From Lachnospiraceae bacterium UBA7027 (GTDB taxonomy: Bacteria > Bacillota > Clostridia > Lachnospirales > Lachnospiraceae): 13,450 bases of DNA. The notes under the pieces are model-generated. The model was not told where the DNA came from, searched no databases, and saw only the letters and a program-made list of their open reading frames with translations. Of this stretch, positions 1 to 7,890 are shown piece after piece (positions within the stretch are counted from its first letter, which is position 1; every line of letters begins with the position of its first letter). The stretch covers positions 1-13,450 of the forward strand of contig DLBG01000072.1 in assembly GCA_002494135.1 (NCBI GenBank), in the 5' to 3' direction. Made by a program: the position numbers and the translations under genes.

Positions 1-38
1 AGGAAGTACCGTAACAGGGTAACCGGGGGGGATATACG

Positions 39-989
39 ATGGAACTTTCCAATGCACAGGAGAAATTAAACAAACTGTCCGACAACATCGGCAAGGTGAT
101 TGTCGGCAAAGAAGATGTTGTAAAAAAGGTTTTAATTTGTTTTATCGCGGGAGGACACGTTCTTTTGGAGGACGTACCGGGAACCGGAAAGACCATGCTT
201 GCAAAAAGTCTGGCGCGCTCCTTAGCCGTACCGTTTTCCAGAATTCAGTTTACGCCGGATTTACTTCCGGCGGACATTACCGGACTGAATGTGTATAACC
301 GGGAGAAAGAGGATTTTACCTTTATTCCGGGACCGGTGATGACCAGCGTTCTGCTTGCGGACGAAATTAACCGTGCAACACCGAGAACCCAGTCCGCACT
401 GCTGGAAGCCATGCAGGAAGAGCAGGTAACTGTGGACGGTGTGACCAGACAGTTGGAGAAGCCGTTCTTTGTCATTGCCACGCAAAACCCGGTGGAAACG
501 GCCGGAACCTTTCCCCTGCCGGAGGCGGAACTGGACCGTTTTATGATGGAGCTTACGATGGGAACGTTAAGCGTTGAAGAGGAGGTTTCGCTTCTTACAC
601 GCTATGAAAAGGATTCCCCGATTGATACACTTGAAAGCGTGCTGACCAAAGAGGATTTTTTTGAGATAAGAGAGCTTCTTGACAGCATATCCGTGCATCC
701 GGATCTGGTAAAATACATCGCAACCCTCAGCGCCGCAACCAGGGAAGATCCCGGAATTTACATGGGAGTAAGCCCGAGAGGTTCCATAAATCTGCTGATG
801 GCAGCAAAGGCTTCGGCATTATTTGAAGGCAGGAATTACGTCGTTCCCGATGACATCAAGAATCTGATTCTGCCCGTCTGCATGCACAGAATTCTGTTTG
901 TAAACCGCAGAGACAGAAGTTCGAAAGAAGAGTATTTAAAGGCTATAGTGGAAAGGATAGAAGTGCCGAGCGAAAACTTCGGTGCTTAA
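39..989 (+). CDS. MoxR-family AAA+ ATPase
   Basis: This 316-residue protein is a MoxR-type AAA+ ATPase, a family thought to act as chaperones that remodel or activate partner proteins, often at the membrane. The Walker A loop is at residues 44-52 (EDVPGTGKT), Walker B at 105-113 (LLADEINRA), sensor 1 at 147-151 (ATQNP), and LPEAELDRF at about 160-168 carries the likely arginine finger. The C-terminal part contains the family's helical lid (GVSPRGS about 246-252). Length is normal for MoxR. The ATG at 39 follows a seven-G run (25-31) that can serve as ribosome binding site at 7-nt spacing. The DUF58 gene starts 8 nt after its stop, the usual MoxR/DUF58 pairing. The client is unknown. The first 38 bases are too short to tell whether an upstream gene ends there. 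Confidence 0.93.
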   Translation: MELSNAQEKLNKLSDNIGKVIVGKEDVVKKVLICFIAGGHVLLEDVPGTGKTMLAKSLARSLAVPFSRIQFTPDLLPADITGLNVYNREKEDFTFIPGPVMTSVLLADEINRATPRTQSALLEAMQEEQVTVDGVTRQLEKPFFVIATQNPVETAGTFPLPEAELDRFMMELTMGTLSVEEEVSLLTRYEKDSPIDTLESVLTKEDFFEIRELLDSISVHPDLVKYIATLSAATREDPGIYMGVSPRGSINLLMAAKASALFEGRNYVVPDDIKNLILPVCMHRILFVNRRDRSSKEEYLKAIVERIEVPSENFGA

Positions 990-997
990 GCTTATGT

Positions 998-2119
998 ATG
1001 AGGCTGCTGCTCGTTGTAATCATCGGGGCACTGTTCTTTCTTCTGCAGCATTTGCTCTTTCGAAAGAACTGGTACAAAGGCCTTGATGTAAAACTGGATT
1101 TGGAAAAACATACGGTCCGGGAAGGAGACCAGAACACATTAACAGAAGTGGTCAGAAACGACAAGTTTCTCCCTCTTCCTGTTGTTTTGCTGAAATTCTC
1201 CATCACCCGGACTTTTTTGTTTCCGAAAGAGACCAATGCAGCGGTAACCGATCAGTACTACCGCAAGGAATATTTTTCGCTTCGTCCGTACCAGTCGGTA
1301 ACGAGAAAGTATCATTTTACAGCTTCGAAGAGAGGGGAGTATACCGTTTCCTCCGTTGATGTCATCGCGAAAGACTATTTCTTTGCACTCAGCACGTTCG
1401 CCTCATTAAAGAAGTTTACATCCGTTCTGGTGCTGCCCGGAAGAATCAAGGACAGCGAGGTCCCGCAGGAGGTCATTCACTTAACCGGAGATATTATAAG
1501 CCGTATCAGGGCGCTGCCGGATCCCTTCGAATTCCGGGCAATTCGCGAATACCAGCCGTACGACCCCGTCCATCATATCAACTGGAAAGCGACCGCAAAG
1601 AGCGATATGCTGATGGTCAATACGTTTCATACCACGCATAAACGGAATGTGGTGATCCTTCTGAACATGGAAACCGGCACGGTTCGTAAAGGGGATGTGA
1701 TTGCGGAATCCGCAATTAAAATCGCCTCGTATCTGGGAGATTATTTTATCGAACGTCAGATTCCCGTAGCGCTTTATACGAACGGAACCGATATTGATTC
1801 AGGCGAGTGCGTGGAAGTGGAGTCGGGCTGTGACGACGGGCATGTCCGTACCATCGATGTTGCACTCGCAAAGATTGCCATAAAGGAAACCTATGCGTCT
1901 TTCGTAAAACTTCTGGAGGAGAAGGTCACGGAAGCCGAAAGCGAATATCTGATTATTTCGAACTACCGTAAGGACGATCTGATCGGAAAATACGAGGAAT
2001 TAAGGCAGGCCGGATATCGCTTGTGCTTTATCGTTCCCGAATATGATTATGTGTCCGTAAAACCGCTTGAAGCGAACGGACGGGATGTGGTGAAATGGGG
2101 GATTGACTATGAAGGGTAA
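998..2119 (+). CDS. DUF58 domain protein, partner of MoxR
   Basis: This 373-residue protein belongs to the DUF58 family, whose genes usually sit beside moxR and whose C-terminal half resembles a von Willebrand A fold. A short hydrophobic N-terminus (about residues 2-20) suggests membrane attachment. It is followed by a beta-rich region (about 30-150), then the DUF58 signature at about 178-201 (FEFRAIREYQPYDP, then HHINWKATAK). A VWA-like core follows from about 216 (NVVILLNMETG). The start at 998 fits the family's N-terminus; an out-of-frame ATG at 994 does not. Its 3' end overlaps the next gene by 11 nt, so the two are probably translationally coupled. Function is unproven; the family is inferred to be a MoxR client or partner in envelope or secreted-protein assembly. 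Confidence 0.9.
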   Translation: MRLLLVVIIGALFFLLQHLLFRKNWYKGLDVKLDLEKHTVREGDQNTLTEVVRNDKFLPLPVVLLKFSITRTFLFPKETNAAVTDQYYRKEYFSLRPYQSVTRKYHFTASKRGEYTVSSVDVIAKDYFFALSTFASLKKFTSVLVLPGRIKDSEVPQEVIHLTGDIISRIRALPDPFEFRAIREYQPYDPVHHINWKATAKSDMLMVNTFHTTHKRNVVILLNMETGTVRKGDVIAESAIKIASYLGDYFIERQIPVALYTNGTDIDSGECVEVESGCDDGHVRTIDVALAKIAIKETYASFVKLLEEKVTEAESEYLIISNYRKDDLIGKYEELRQAGYRLCFIVPEYDYVSVKPLEANGRDVVKWGIDYEG

Positions 2120-3275
2120 AACTTGTCATACAATCGCTGAAATCACAAATATCATAATGTGCACAATTCTTTGTATCAGTCTTTTGTATTGGGGAGAGGC
2201 GGTTGCAAGAAGAAGCATCGGACCTTTTGCAGCATTTTCCATAGGGATTGTTTTTGTAATCTGCTACGTGATGCGAATGACGGTTGCGAATTTTATCCTC
2301 TATGCGGTACTGCACATTGTTCCGTACGGTCTTCTGATGCTGCTGCCGGTAAGGGCGGGACGGTTTGAAGTAATGGGACTTTATACGCTGATTGCCGTTT
2401 TTGATTTCGCATACTGGATGAAGCGCAGAAACGACGGCTTTTTGTATATCCATCTCTCATTCGTGCTGGTGAATGCCGTCGGGTATTTATATGCCACCGT
2501 CAAGTCGATGCATGGACTTCAGACTCTTTTATTCGTCTGCGGAATTGTGTTCTTTACGTTGTACTACGTGCGTCATTTCTTTGCTCATGCGGCAGATCTT
2601 GCGAAGGAAAGAAATCAGGATGAAAAGATGCCCTTCGGTGACATGCTGGCAAACAGTGCGTCGGTCGCCGTTCCTTTTGTGGGCCTTTCCGTGCTGGTCA
2701 TGGTCTTTACAAATCTGACGTTTCTGGATCGGTACATTCTTGCGGCTTACAACGCATTTATGCAGGTCATGAGCAGAATCCTCGGTTTCATAATCTGGCT
2801 TGTAGGCCTTCTGGCAGGACTTTTTCTCGAAAGTTCGGAGTCTTCGGAGGAGGCTTTGCAGCGCAGTATGGAGCAGGTTCCCTACAGCCTGTTTATGGAG
2901 ATTCTGTATACCATACTTTATATCTGTTTAATGATAATCGCGGCATATCTGTTTATCAGACTTCTGATTATTTTAATCAAAGCAATCCCGCTGCATCGTA
3001 ACATCGAACCGACCGTGATTGAAGAAAGCGACATGATTGAAATCCGGGAGAAGATTGAACGGGGACAGCGAAAGAAGGAACCGAAGCTTCCCGGAATCCG
3101 CAGGCGCTACAAGAAAACCATCGAGAGGGCGGTAAAGAAAGGGTATGCATTAAATCGCGCCCATACCGTGCGGGAGAGAAGCGCGGATTTAAAAATCAAA
3201 AGGGGCGAGGATATCGACAAACTGAGCGCCGAGTACGAGCAGGCACGGTATTCGCCGACTTGTCAGGAAGTATAA
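2109..3275 (+). CDS. Polytopic membrane protein with DUF4129-like C-terminal tail
   Basis: This is a 388-residue integral membrane protein. I see about eight hydrophobic segments: roughly residues 11-28, 39-75 (one or two), 85-103, 113-130, 134-152, 185-205, 217-242 and 265-292. A basic, charged C-terminal tail of about 95 residues follows. The tail (YKKTIERAVKKGY, then LSAEYEQARYS) resembles the DUF4129 end of transglutaminase-like proteins found in MoxR/DUF58 operons, but no Cys-His-Asp transglutaminase domain is visible. I chose the ATG at 2109 rather than the in-frame TTG at 2103 because a G run at 2097-2101 gives 7-nt spacing; this start overlaps the DUF58 gene by 11 nt. It is probably the membrane partner of this module. 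Family assignment is tentative; the membrane character is clear. Confidence 0.75.
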   Translation: MKGKTCHTIAEITNIIMCTILCISLLYWGEAVARRSIGPFAAFSIGIVFVICYVMRMTVANFILYAVLHIVPYGLLMLLPVRAGRFEVMGLYTLIAVFDFAYWMKRRNDGFLYIHLSFVLVNAVGYLYATVKSMHGLQTLLFVCGIVFFTLYYVRHFFAHAADLAKERNQDEKMPFGDMLANSASVAVPFVGLSVLVMVFTNLTFLDRYILAAYNAFMQVMSRILGFIIWLVGLLAGLFLESSESSEEALQRSMEQVPYSLFMEILYTILYICLMIIAAYLFIRLLIILIKAIPLHRNIEPTVIEESDMIEIREKIERGQRKKEPKLPGIRRRYKKTIERAVKKGYALNRAHTVRERSADLKIKRGEDIDKLSAEYEQARYSPTCQEV

Positions 3276-3288
3276 ATTTACATATAAT
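3260..3288 (+). promoter_or_regulatory. Near-consensus sigma-A promoter for the acyltransferase/hydrolase genes
   Basis: TTGTCA at 3260-3265 is followed after exactly 17 nt by TATAAT at 3283-3288. That is a five-of-six -35 and a perfect -10 at ideal spacing. The -35 box lies inside the last codons of the upstream membrane gene. Transcription would start near 3295, giving a leader of about 35 nt before the ATG at 3331. No hairpin terminator is visible between the two genes, so read-through from the MoxR operon is also possible. Confidence 0.65.
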
Positions 3289-3330
3289 GGAAAGAGTTTT
3301 TGATATCTTTTCGTAAGTTTTGGAGAATCA

Positions 3331-4383
3331 ATGGAACGAAAAAGAGAACTCTTTCCGGATGTGCTCAGAATCGCCGCAACCTGTGCGGTGGTAATGCTGC
3401 ACACCGTTACGGGAACAACAGATATCCATTATATGCCGGGTGTGGAAAGCCGATGGCCGTATTATCAGCTGATTGTGGATTATTCATCCTGGGCGGTCCC
3501 GATTTTTCTGATTATGAGCGGGTATTTTTTCCTTGATCCGAAGAGGGAGATGCCTGTTAAAAAACTTTATTTGAAACACTGTCTGAGAATTGTACTGGCG
3601 ATTTACCTGTTCGGCATACCGTTCTCTTTGATTGAACAAATCGGCGGTTATCACGGTTTTATCTGGATTATGCTGCCTCAGGCAATCAGGTGTGCGACAC
3701 TGAACCAGACCTGGGCACATATGTGGTACTTATATGCAATTCTGATTCTGTATGCAATTACGCCGCTGCTGCGGCTGATTCTTCCGAAGATTCCGAAGGC
3801 GGTCGTATTTGCGCTGATGGGTGTGCTGTGCCTGTTTTGCTGCGTTTTTCCGTTTGTAAACAGCCTGTTTGAAACGGGATTCCCGAGCTGGCGTTTCATG
3901 CCGCTTATGTACCTGGCGTATTATATCTGCGGGTATTATTTTGCCGTGTCGGAAAAAGAAGCGAAACCGTGGCATGTAAAGGCTGAAATTGCGGCCATCG
4001 CGGTACTTGCCGTTCTGGAAATCGTGAATCGGGTTATTTTACAAAGAGGAAACGGACCCGGATACGACTATCCGCTTACGATACTGATGGCATTATGCAT
4101 CTTTGCACTTGGGAAGGATCTCGGGGCATTAAGAAAGGATCGGGAACAGAAGAAGGAAGGAAAGGGCGCAAAGGTTTTGGCCTTCTTTGCGGATTTATGC
4201 TTCGGAATCTATCTTGTGCATCCGGTGTTTTTAAACTTCTTTTATAAGTTTATTGATGTGTCACTCTACGATTACCCCTTTATTCCGGGGTTAATCGGAT
4301 TCTATCTGCTGACGCTTGCCGGGGCAGTGGTTCTGGCGTTTTTGCTTCGGCTGATTCCGCCTTTGAAGAAGTATGTACTGTAG
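3331..4383 (+). CDS. Membrane acyltransferase, acyltransferase-3 family
   Basis: This 350-residue polytopic membrane protein matches the acyltransferase-3 (OafA/WecH-like) family, which transfers acyl groups, often acetyl, to sugars or other cell-surface molecules. The N-terminal signature is present: FPDVLRIAATCAVVMLH, with the conserved histidine at about H24 and an arginine at R13. About ten hydrophobic segments follow, and the C-terminal CFGIYLVHPVFL (about 290-301) is the usual late family motif. The length matches single-domain members. The ATG at 3331 has GGAG at about 3320. Its own promoter appears at 3260-3288, and the hydrolase gene starts 26 nt downstream, so the two are likely co-transcribed. 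The acceptor substrate cannot be read from sequence; acylation of a wall or surface glycan is plausible. Confidence 0.85.
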   Translation: MERKRELFPDVLRIAATCAVVMLHTVTGTTDIHYMPGVESRWPYYQLIVDYSSWAVPIFLIMSGYFFLDPKREMPVKKLYLKHCLRIVLAIYLFGIPFSLIEQIGGYHGFIWIMLPQAIRCATLNQTWAHMWYLYAILILYAITPLLRLILPKIPKAVVFALMGVLCLFCCVFPFVNSLFETGFPSWRFMPLMYLAYYICGYYFAVSEKEAKPWHVKAEIAAIAVLAVLEIVNRVILQRGNGPGYDYPLTILMALCIFALGKDLGALRKDREQKKEGKGAKVLAFFADLCFGIYLVHPVFLNFFYKFIDVSLYDYPFIPGLIGFYLLTLAGAVVLAFLLRLIPPLKKYVL

Positions 4384-4409
4384 ATTCGTGTAGTTAAGGA
4401 GAGAATTCC

Positions 4410-5924
4410 ATGACGGACTGGGAAAAGGATTTGTTAAAAAAGGCAGCGATACTGTTCGTAAGTCTGCTGGCGTTTGCGGTCATTTCGATACCGATTTATT
4501 TTCTCATGCTTGCGGGCGTGAAGGAAAGCGATACCGAAACGAATAGTGAGACCCAGGCAGTTGTTTACGAGGTGGAAAACCGCGTGGATTTTACCGCACC
4601 GGATGCGGCGCCGGGAGACAGTGAGGCTGTCGGTGAGGACGGCGAGGCAGGCAACAGCGAGATGGTATCGGAAGAGTTTTCATCCGAACCCGTATCGGAG
4701 GAAATTCCGGCCGGTTTCGAATCGCCTGAAACGAACCCCGCCCTTATTATGCCTTCCGCAAATCCCGAGGATCTGCGTATCGAGCAGCTGACAAGAACCG
4801 GTTTTAAACTGAACGGTTTTGCTTTCTTCGGAGGCATCGTGCTTGCGATGGTTCTGTATGCCGTATATTTTGAACTTGTTTTAAAGAAGCAGTTCTATCC
4901 GCTCATGCAGCAGGAGAAGGGCATGCTTTTGTTTGCGCTGATTCCGTTCCTCATGTTCACGATTATCGAAGGTGTGGAACTGACACTCGTACCTTTGAAG
5001 GTGACGGAAGGATATGCTCATTTTCAGGGGATTCCCTGGGAAATCGGTTACGTTCTGATTGTTTACTATATGTTCTATACCTTAATCGGCACATGGCTGG
5101 ATACCAATATGAACCGTGTGCTGGAATTCGAGGATTCCGTATTTCGCTATTCGAAGTTCGGCAACGGCCCGAGAAATCTGATTATCATTCCGGGATTAAA
5201 TCTCGCAACCCTGGAGGGAAAAGGACTTTCCCTGGCATGGATGTTCCGTATGTACACGAAGGACTATACGGTCTATGTAATGGATAAAAAGGACAATGTG
5301 CCGAAAGATGCCACGATTGAGGATATGGCCGAAGACATTGCAACGGCAATGGATAAGGTGGGAATCGTAAGCGCGGATGTATACGGTGTGTCCATGGGCG
5401 GTATGATTGCACAGTATCTGACGTTAAATCATCCGGATTTGGTCGATAAACTGGTGCTTTGTGTGACGGCATCCTGCAAAAATGAAACCGTGGAAAAGTA
5501 TATCAACCACAATCTTGTTCTGGCAAAGAAGGGAGATTTGGAGACCATTCAGAAAGAAGGCGTGACGGAGTTATTCACGGAAGAATATGTAAAACCGATT
5601 AAGCCTTTCCTTTCCTTAATGTCCAAAGTTGGACTGCCGAAATCCAATGTGCGCTTTATCCGTCTGTGCCAGGCGATTCTTGGCATGGACAGCAGAGACA
5701 GACTGAAAGAGATTAAATGTCCCGTATATGTCATCGGCGCCGGCAGGGACAGGGTAGTAGGAGCGGATGCTGCAGAGGAACTGGCCGAAGCGCTTGGATG
5801 TGAGAAGTTTGTTTATCGGAATCTCGGTCACGGAGCATATCAGGAGGCGAAGGATATCAACGATCGAATTCTTCGGTTCCTGCACAAACCGGTAAGGGTT
5901 CACAAGGATGAGGACGAAGAATAA
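4410..5924 (+). CDS. Membrane-anchored alpha/beta hydrolase with acidic linker
   Basis: This 504-residue protein carries an alpha/beta hydrolase domain from about residue 245 to 492. The nucleophile elbow GVSMG is at 326-330 (Ser328), the likely acid is Asp447 in GAGRDRVVG, the likely base is His474 in NLGHGAY, and PGLN at 261-264 fits the oxyanion loop. The N-terminal half is unusual: a membrane segment at 12-34, an acidic Glu/Ser/Pro-rich linker at about 38-125, then three more membrane segments at about 136-157, 171-193 and 210-228. With a cytosolic N-terminus this would place the linker outside and the hydrolase inside; that topology is inference. AAGGAG at 4396-4401 sits 8 nt before the ATG. 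It is the last gene before a strong terminator and is probably co-transcribed with the acyltransferase. Its substrate is unknown. Confidence 0.85.
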   Translation: MTDWEKDLLKKAAILFVSLLAFAVISIPIYFLMLAGVKESDTETNSETQAVVYEVENRVDFTAPDAAPGDSEAVGEDGEAGNSEMVSEEFSSEPVSEEIPAGFESPETNPALIMPSANPEDLRIEQLTRTGFKLNGFAFFGGIVLAMVLYAVYFELVLKKQFYPLMQQEKGMLLFALIPFLMFTIIEGVELTLVPLKVTEGYAHFQGIPWEIGYVLIVYYMFYTLIGTWLDTNMNRVLEFEDSVFRYSKFGNGPRNLIIIPGLNLATLEGKGLSLAWMFRMYTKDYTVYVMDKKDNVPKDATIEDMAEDIATAMDKVGIVSADVYGVSMGGMIAQYLTLNHPDLVDKLVLCVTASCKNETVEKYINHNLVLAKKGDLETIQKEGVTELFTEEYVKPIKPFLSLMSKVGLPKSNVRFIRLCQAILGMDSRDRLKEIKCPVYVIGAGRDRVVGADAAEELAEALGCEKFVYRNLGHGAYQEAKDINDRILRFLHKPVRVHKDEDEE

Positions 5925-5984
5925 TTTTACTCTGTGGTATACATAACTTGTGCAGATTGAACAGATAGCTGTGAAATTTTTGTG

Positions 5985-6014
5985 AAAAAGTGCATCGAAA
6001 GATGCGCTTTTTTT
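5985..6014 (+). terminator. Rho-independent terminator after the hydrolase gene
   Basis: AAAAAGTGCATC pairs with GATGCGCTTTTT across a GAAA tetraloop (5997-6000), giving a 12-bp stem with one G-T wobble. The 3' side runs into a T tract (6008-6014). It lies 60 nt after the hydrolase stop and separates that unit from the TetR operon. The A tract on the 5' side could make it work in both directions. Confidence 0.88.
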
Positions 6015-6113
6015 GTGTACAATTTGCCAGATGTCTGTTAAACTATTAACGTCGTTGTTTATCCCCTTTTTGCGTTTTCGAGGAAAACATGAACTAATAA
6101 AATACTGTCACAG

Positions 6114-6188
6114 GCTAGAAAAATCAAGTGTTTGCTAGACATAATATACGAAAAATCAAGGTTTTTTTGTCACTTTTTATATTGATTT
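6114..6188. repeat. Short repeated elements upstream of the TetR promoter region
   Basis: The 11-mer GAAAAATCAAG occurs at 6118-6128 and again at 6150-6160, exactly 32 bp apart (about three helical turns). GCTAGA occurs at 6114-6119 and 6134-6139. A reverse-oriented copy of the core, TTGATTT, is at 6182-6188. TGTCAC also appears on both sides (6106-6111 and 6168-6173). Phased copies upstream of a regulated gene fit a second regulator's binding site, but AT-rich DNA yields such matches by chance. Confidence 0.4.
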
Positions 6189-6210
6189 CTTGTCTATAAG
6201 CGGATAAACT
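6182..6210 (+). promoter_or_regulatory. Candidate promoter of the TetR/sortase/adhesin operon
   Basis: TTGATT at 6182-6187 and TAAACT at 6205-6210 are separated by 17 nt. Each matches the sigma-A consensus only moderately. This places the start point just before or within the palindrome at 6219-6232, where a bound repressor would block it. Other hexamer choices in this AT-rich stretch, such as TTGTCT at 6190-6195, are possible. Confidence 0.35.
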
Positions 6211-6218
6211 GATAAGTA

Positions 6219-6232
6219 AGTGAGGACTCACT
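6219..6232. promoter_or_regulatory. Probable TetR-family operator (palindrome)
   Basis: AGTGAG-GA-CTCACT is a perfect 6+6 inverted repeat around a 2-nt centre, followed at once by an overlapping CACTTT that extends a wider, imperfect repeat (AAGTGA at 6218-6223 against TCACTT at 6232-6237). It lies 30 nt before the TetR gene start. TGAG/CTCA-rich palindromes at this position are typical autoregulatory sites of TetR-family repressors. Binding by this particular regulator is inference. Confidence 0.65.
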
Positions 6233-6262
6233 CACTTTGAAGACGAATGAGGTGACATAATT

Positions 6263-6853
6263 ATGGCTAGAAGAAACAAACAGGAAGAATTAATGAATAC
6301 AACCTACGTTGTGGTTGCGGAGAACGGAATTGACACATTTTCCATGAAAACGGTTACCACAAGGCTGGGTGTATCCGAAGGTTTAATCTATAAATATTTT
6401 GATACGAGGGAAGGCCTGCTTTTTAAGTCTTTCGTATCTTTCCAGAAAGAAATCGAACATGCCGTTTTGGAAAAGACCGCAATCGATTTGCCGGGAGAGA
6501 GCGCAGGAGCAAAGCGGGAAAGAATCTGGAAGGAACTGTTTGCGTTCCTTTTGGAGAGCAATTACAAAGCATTATTTTATTATGAGTACCGCTGGTCTTT
6601 CCGTTATAACGAGTATCTGAAACTGATGGAAAGTTCCGAAGACGAAAACCGGCTTGGTCTGATGAAGTTCGGTGAGGCAATTCTCGGACGTCCGATTATG
6701 ACCAATACGGATCTGGATGCAGTAAACTGGGTGGTTGAGAACACCGGATTCGCCGTTAAGAAAGCACTTCTCGGCGACATGAGAAAAGACGACGAAACGA
6801 TTCACCGAATTTATAAACGAATCTTTTTCGGAATTTCGGACATACTGGAATAG
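6263..6853 (+). CDS. TetR/AcrR-family transcriptional regulator
   Basis: This 196-residue protein has the TetR-family layout: an N-terminal DNA-binding domain (about residues 5-55) and an all-helical ligand and dimerisation domain. The helix-turn-helix is about 28-46, with MKTVTTRLGVSEGLIYKYF followed by DTREGLL, the family's conserved pattern. The ATG at 6263 is preceded by GAGGTGA with 7-nt spacing. A palindrome lies 30 nt upstream, so autoregulation is likely. The sortase gene starts 3 nt after its stop and the adhesin follows, so the regulator is the first gene of the cassette it probably controls. The ligand is not predictable. Most family members are repressors released by a small molecule, but activators exist. 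Confidence 0.9.
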   Translation: MARRNKQEELMNTTYVVVAENGIDTFSMKTVTTRLGVSEGLIYKYFDTREGLLFKSFVSFQKEIEHAVLEKTAIDLPGESAGAKRERIWKELFAFLLESNYKALFYYEYRWSFRYNEYLKLMESSEDENRLGLMKFGEAILGRPIMTNTDLDAVNWVVENTGFAVKKALLGDMRKDDETIHRIYKRIFFGISDILE

Positions 6854-6856
6854 CGA

Positions 6857-7741
6857 ATGAAGGAATTTTTTAAAAAATATCCGGCACTGATAGCATTCAT
6901 CGGAGTTGCAATTATTCTGACGCTGATATTTGTTTTCTACGAAGTGATTTATCATGCGCAGAACCGGAGTCAGCAAAAGGCATACGAGGAACTCGGGAAA
7001 AATGCCTGGATCACGGATTTGTCAAACGATGAAGAGGAAACGGACACCGTAGACCCGGGGAAACTGGCGGATGAAGCTGCCATGAAGGCTTTCCTGGAGA
7101 ATGCGGAAGATCCGGACTATTTTAAAAAGAAAATCGCAGAACGGCCGAACTTCGACAAACTCTGGGAAATCAATCCGGAAATCATCGGATATCTTCAGAT
7201 TCCGGATTGCAACATCGATTACCCCGTTTTGCAGAACCTTGAGAGAAGAGATTACTATTTAAAAAGAAACATAGACGGAAGCAACGGTTTTCCGGGATGT
7301 ATCTTTGCGGAGAACATCAATTCAGCCGATTTTATGGATCCCGTTACCATCCTGTACGGACACAACATGCAGAACGGAAGCATGTTCGGGCAGCTTAAGG
7401 ATTACTTTGAAGAGGACTTCAGGGAAAAGCACAAATATATTTTTGTTTACCGGCCTGACAGTGTCACACTTTACGAACTTGTTGCGGTTTCGCCGTATTC
7501 GGAGGAACACCTTCTGGTGGATGACTTCGTAAAGAACGGACAAAGCTTCATGTTCTCGGGTGTTAAGCGTGATGACCAGGTGCGCGTCATCAATCATTTA
7601 AAAGAATTCAACTCTAAACTTGCCTACTTTGCGGAAGGCGAGATTACGGAAGAAGATAAACTGCTTGTCCTGTCCACCTGCAGCGGTGCAAGGGCAAGAA
7701 ATATCGTAGCAGCGAAGAAACTATTCACACATTGGTACTGA
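6857..7741 (+). CDS. Class B sortase
   Basis: This 294-residue membrane-anchored transpeptidase cleaves a C-terminal sorting signal and joins the protein to the cell wall, or in some class B cases to another pilin. One N-terminal membrane helix spans about residues 9-31, followed by a linker and the sortase fold from about 100. The catalytic set is visible: His169 in ILYGHNM, Cys275 in LVLSTCSG and Arg281 in ARARNIVAAKK. The extended N-terminal part of the domain (GYLQIPDCNIDYPVLQ) and the helical insert before the catalytic Cys are class B features. The start at 6857 lies 3 nt after the TetR stop, with only a weak GGA at 6847-6849, which suggests translational coupling. The adhesin starts 23 nt downstream and is the obvious substrate. 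Confidence 0.9.
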   Translation: MKEFFKKYPALIAFIGVAIILTLIFVFYEVIYHAQNRSQQKAYEELGKNAWITDLSNDEEETDTVDPGKLADEAAMKAFLENAEDPDYFKKKIAERPNFDKLWEINPEIIGYLQIPDCNIDYPVLQNLERRDYYLKRNIDGSNGFPGCIFAENINSADFMDPVTILYGHNMQNGSMFGQLKDYFEEDFREKHKYIFVYRPDSVTLYELVAVSPYSEEHLLVDDFVKNGQSFMFSGVKRDDQVRVINHLKEFNSKLAYFAEGEITEEDKLLVLSTCSGARARNIVAAKKLFTHWY

Positions 7742-7764
7742 TTAACGAAAAGGAGTTACAGACA

Positions 7765-7890
7765 ATGGCAAAGCGCAGAATTAATTGGAAAAATGTAAAG
7801 AAAGTGGGAGCAGTCGGACTGGCAGCGTTGACGATTTTTTCAACGTTTACGTTTAGTGGTTCCATACTTGGGGGAGGAAGAGCAGAAGCG
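7765..7890 (+). other. Signal peptide of the adhesin
   Basis: Residues 1-13 are basic, about 14-34 are hydrophobic, and AEA at 40-42 followed by Ala fits a signal peptidase I site. Export through Sec is consistent with the C-terminal sorting signal. The exact cleavage point is a guess within a few residues. Confidence 0.85.

Larger units (their letters stand above)
5925..6262. other. 338-base intergenic region between the hydrolase and TetR genes
   Basis: No convincing gene is present. The region contains the hydrolase terminator (5985-6014), an AT-rich stretch with repeated short elements (6114-6188), a weak promoter candidate, a TetR-type palindrome (6219-6232) and the regulator's ribosome binding site GAGGTGA (6249-6255). 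It reads as a terminator followed by the regulatory region of the TetR/sortase/adhesin operon. Confidence 0.7.

Noticed and set aside
2103..2108. In-frame TTG start for the membrane protein gene
   Set aside because: The G-run ribosome binding site lies only one base before it, while the ATG at 2109 has normal 7-nt spacing.
2028..2453. 141-residue open frame on the minus strand
   Set aside because: It spans the junction of two well-supported + strand genes and shows no domain or plausible ribosome binding site.
4546..4791. Arg-rich 81-residue frame inside the hydrolase gene
   Set aside because: It is a frame-shifted reading of the acidic linker; Glu/Ser/Pro codons read as Arg-rich in another frame.
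7732..7764. In-frame TTG start 11 codons upstream of the adhesin ATG
   Set aside because: It overlaps the sortase stop, lacks a ribosome binding site, and would put acidic residues before the basic n-region of the signal peptide. ATG 7765 has AGGAG at good spacing.
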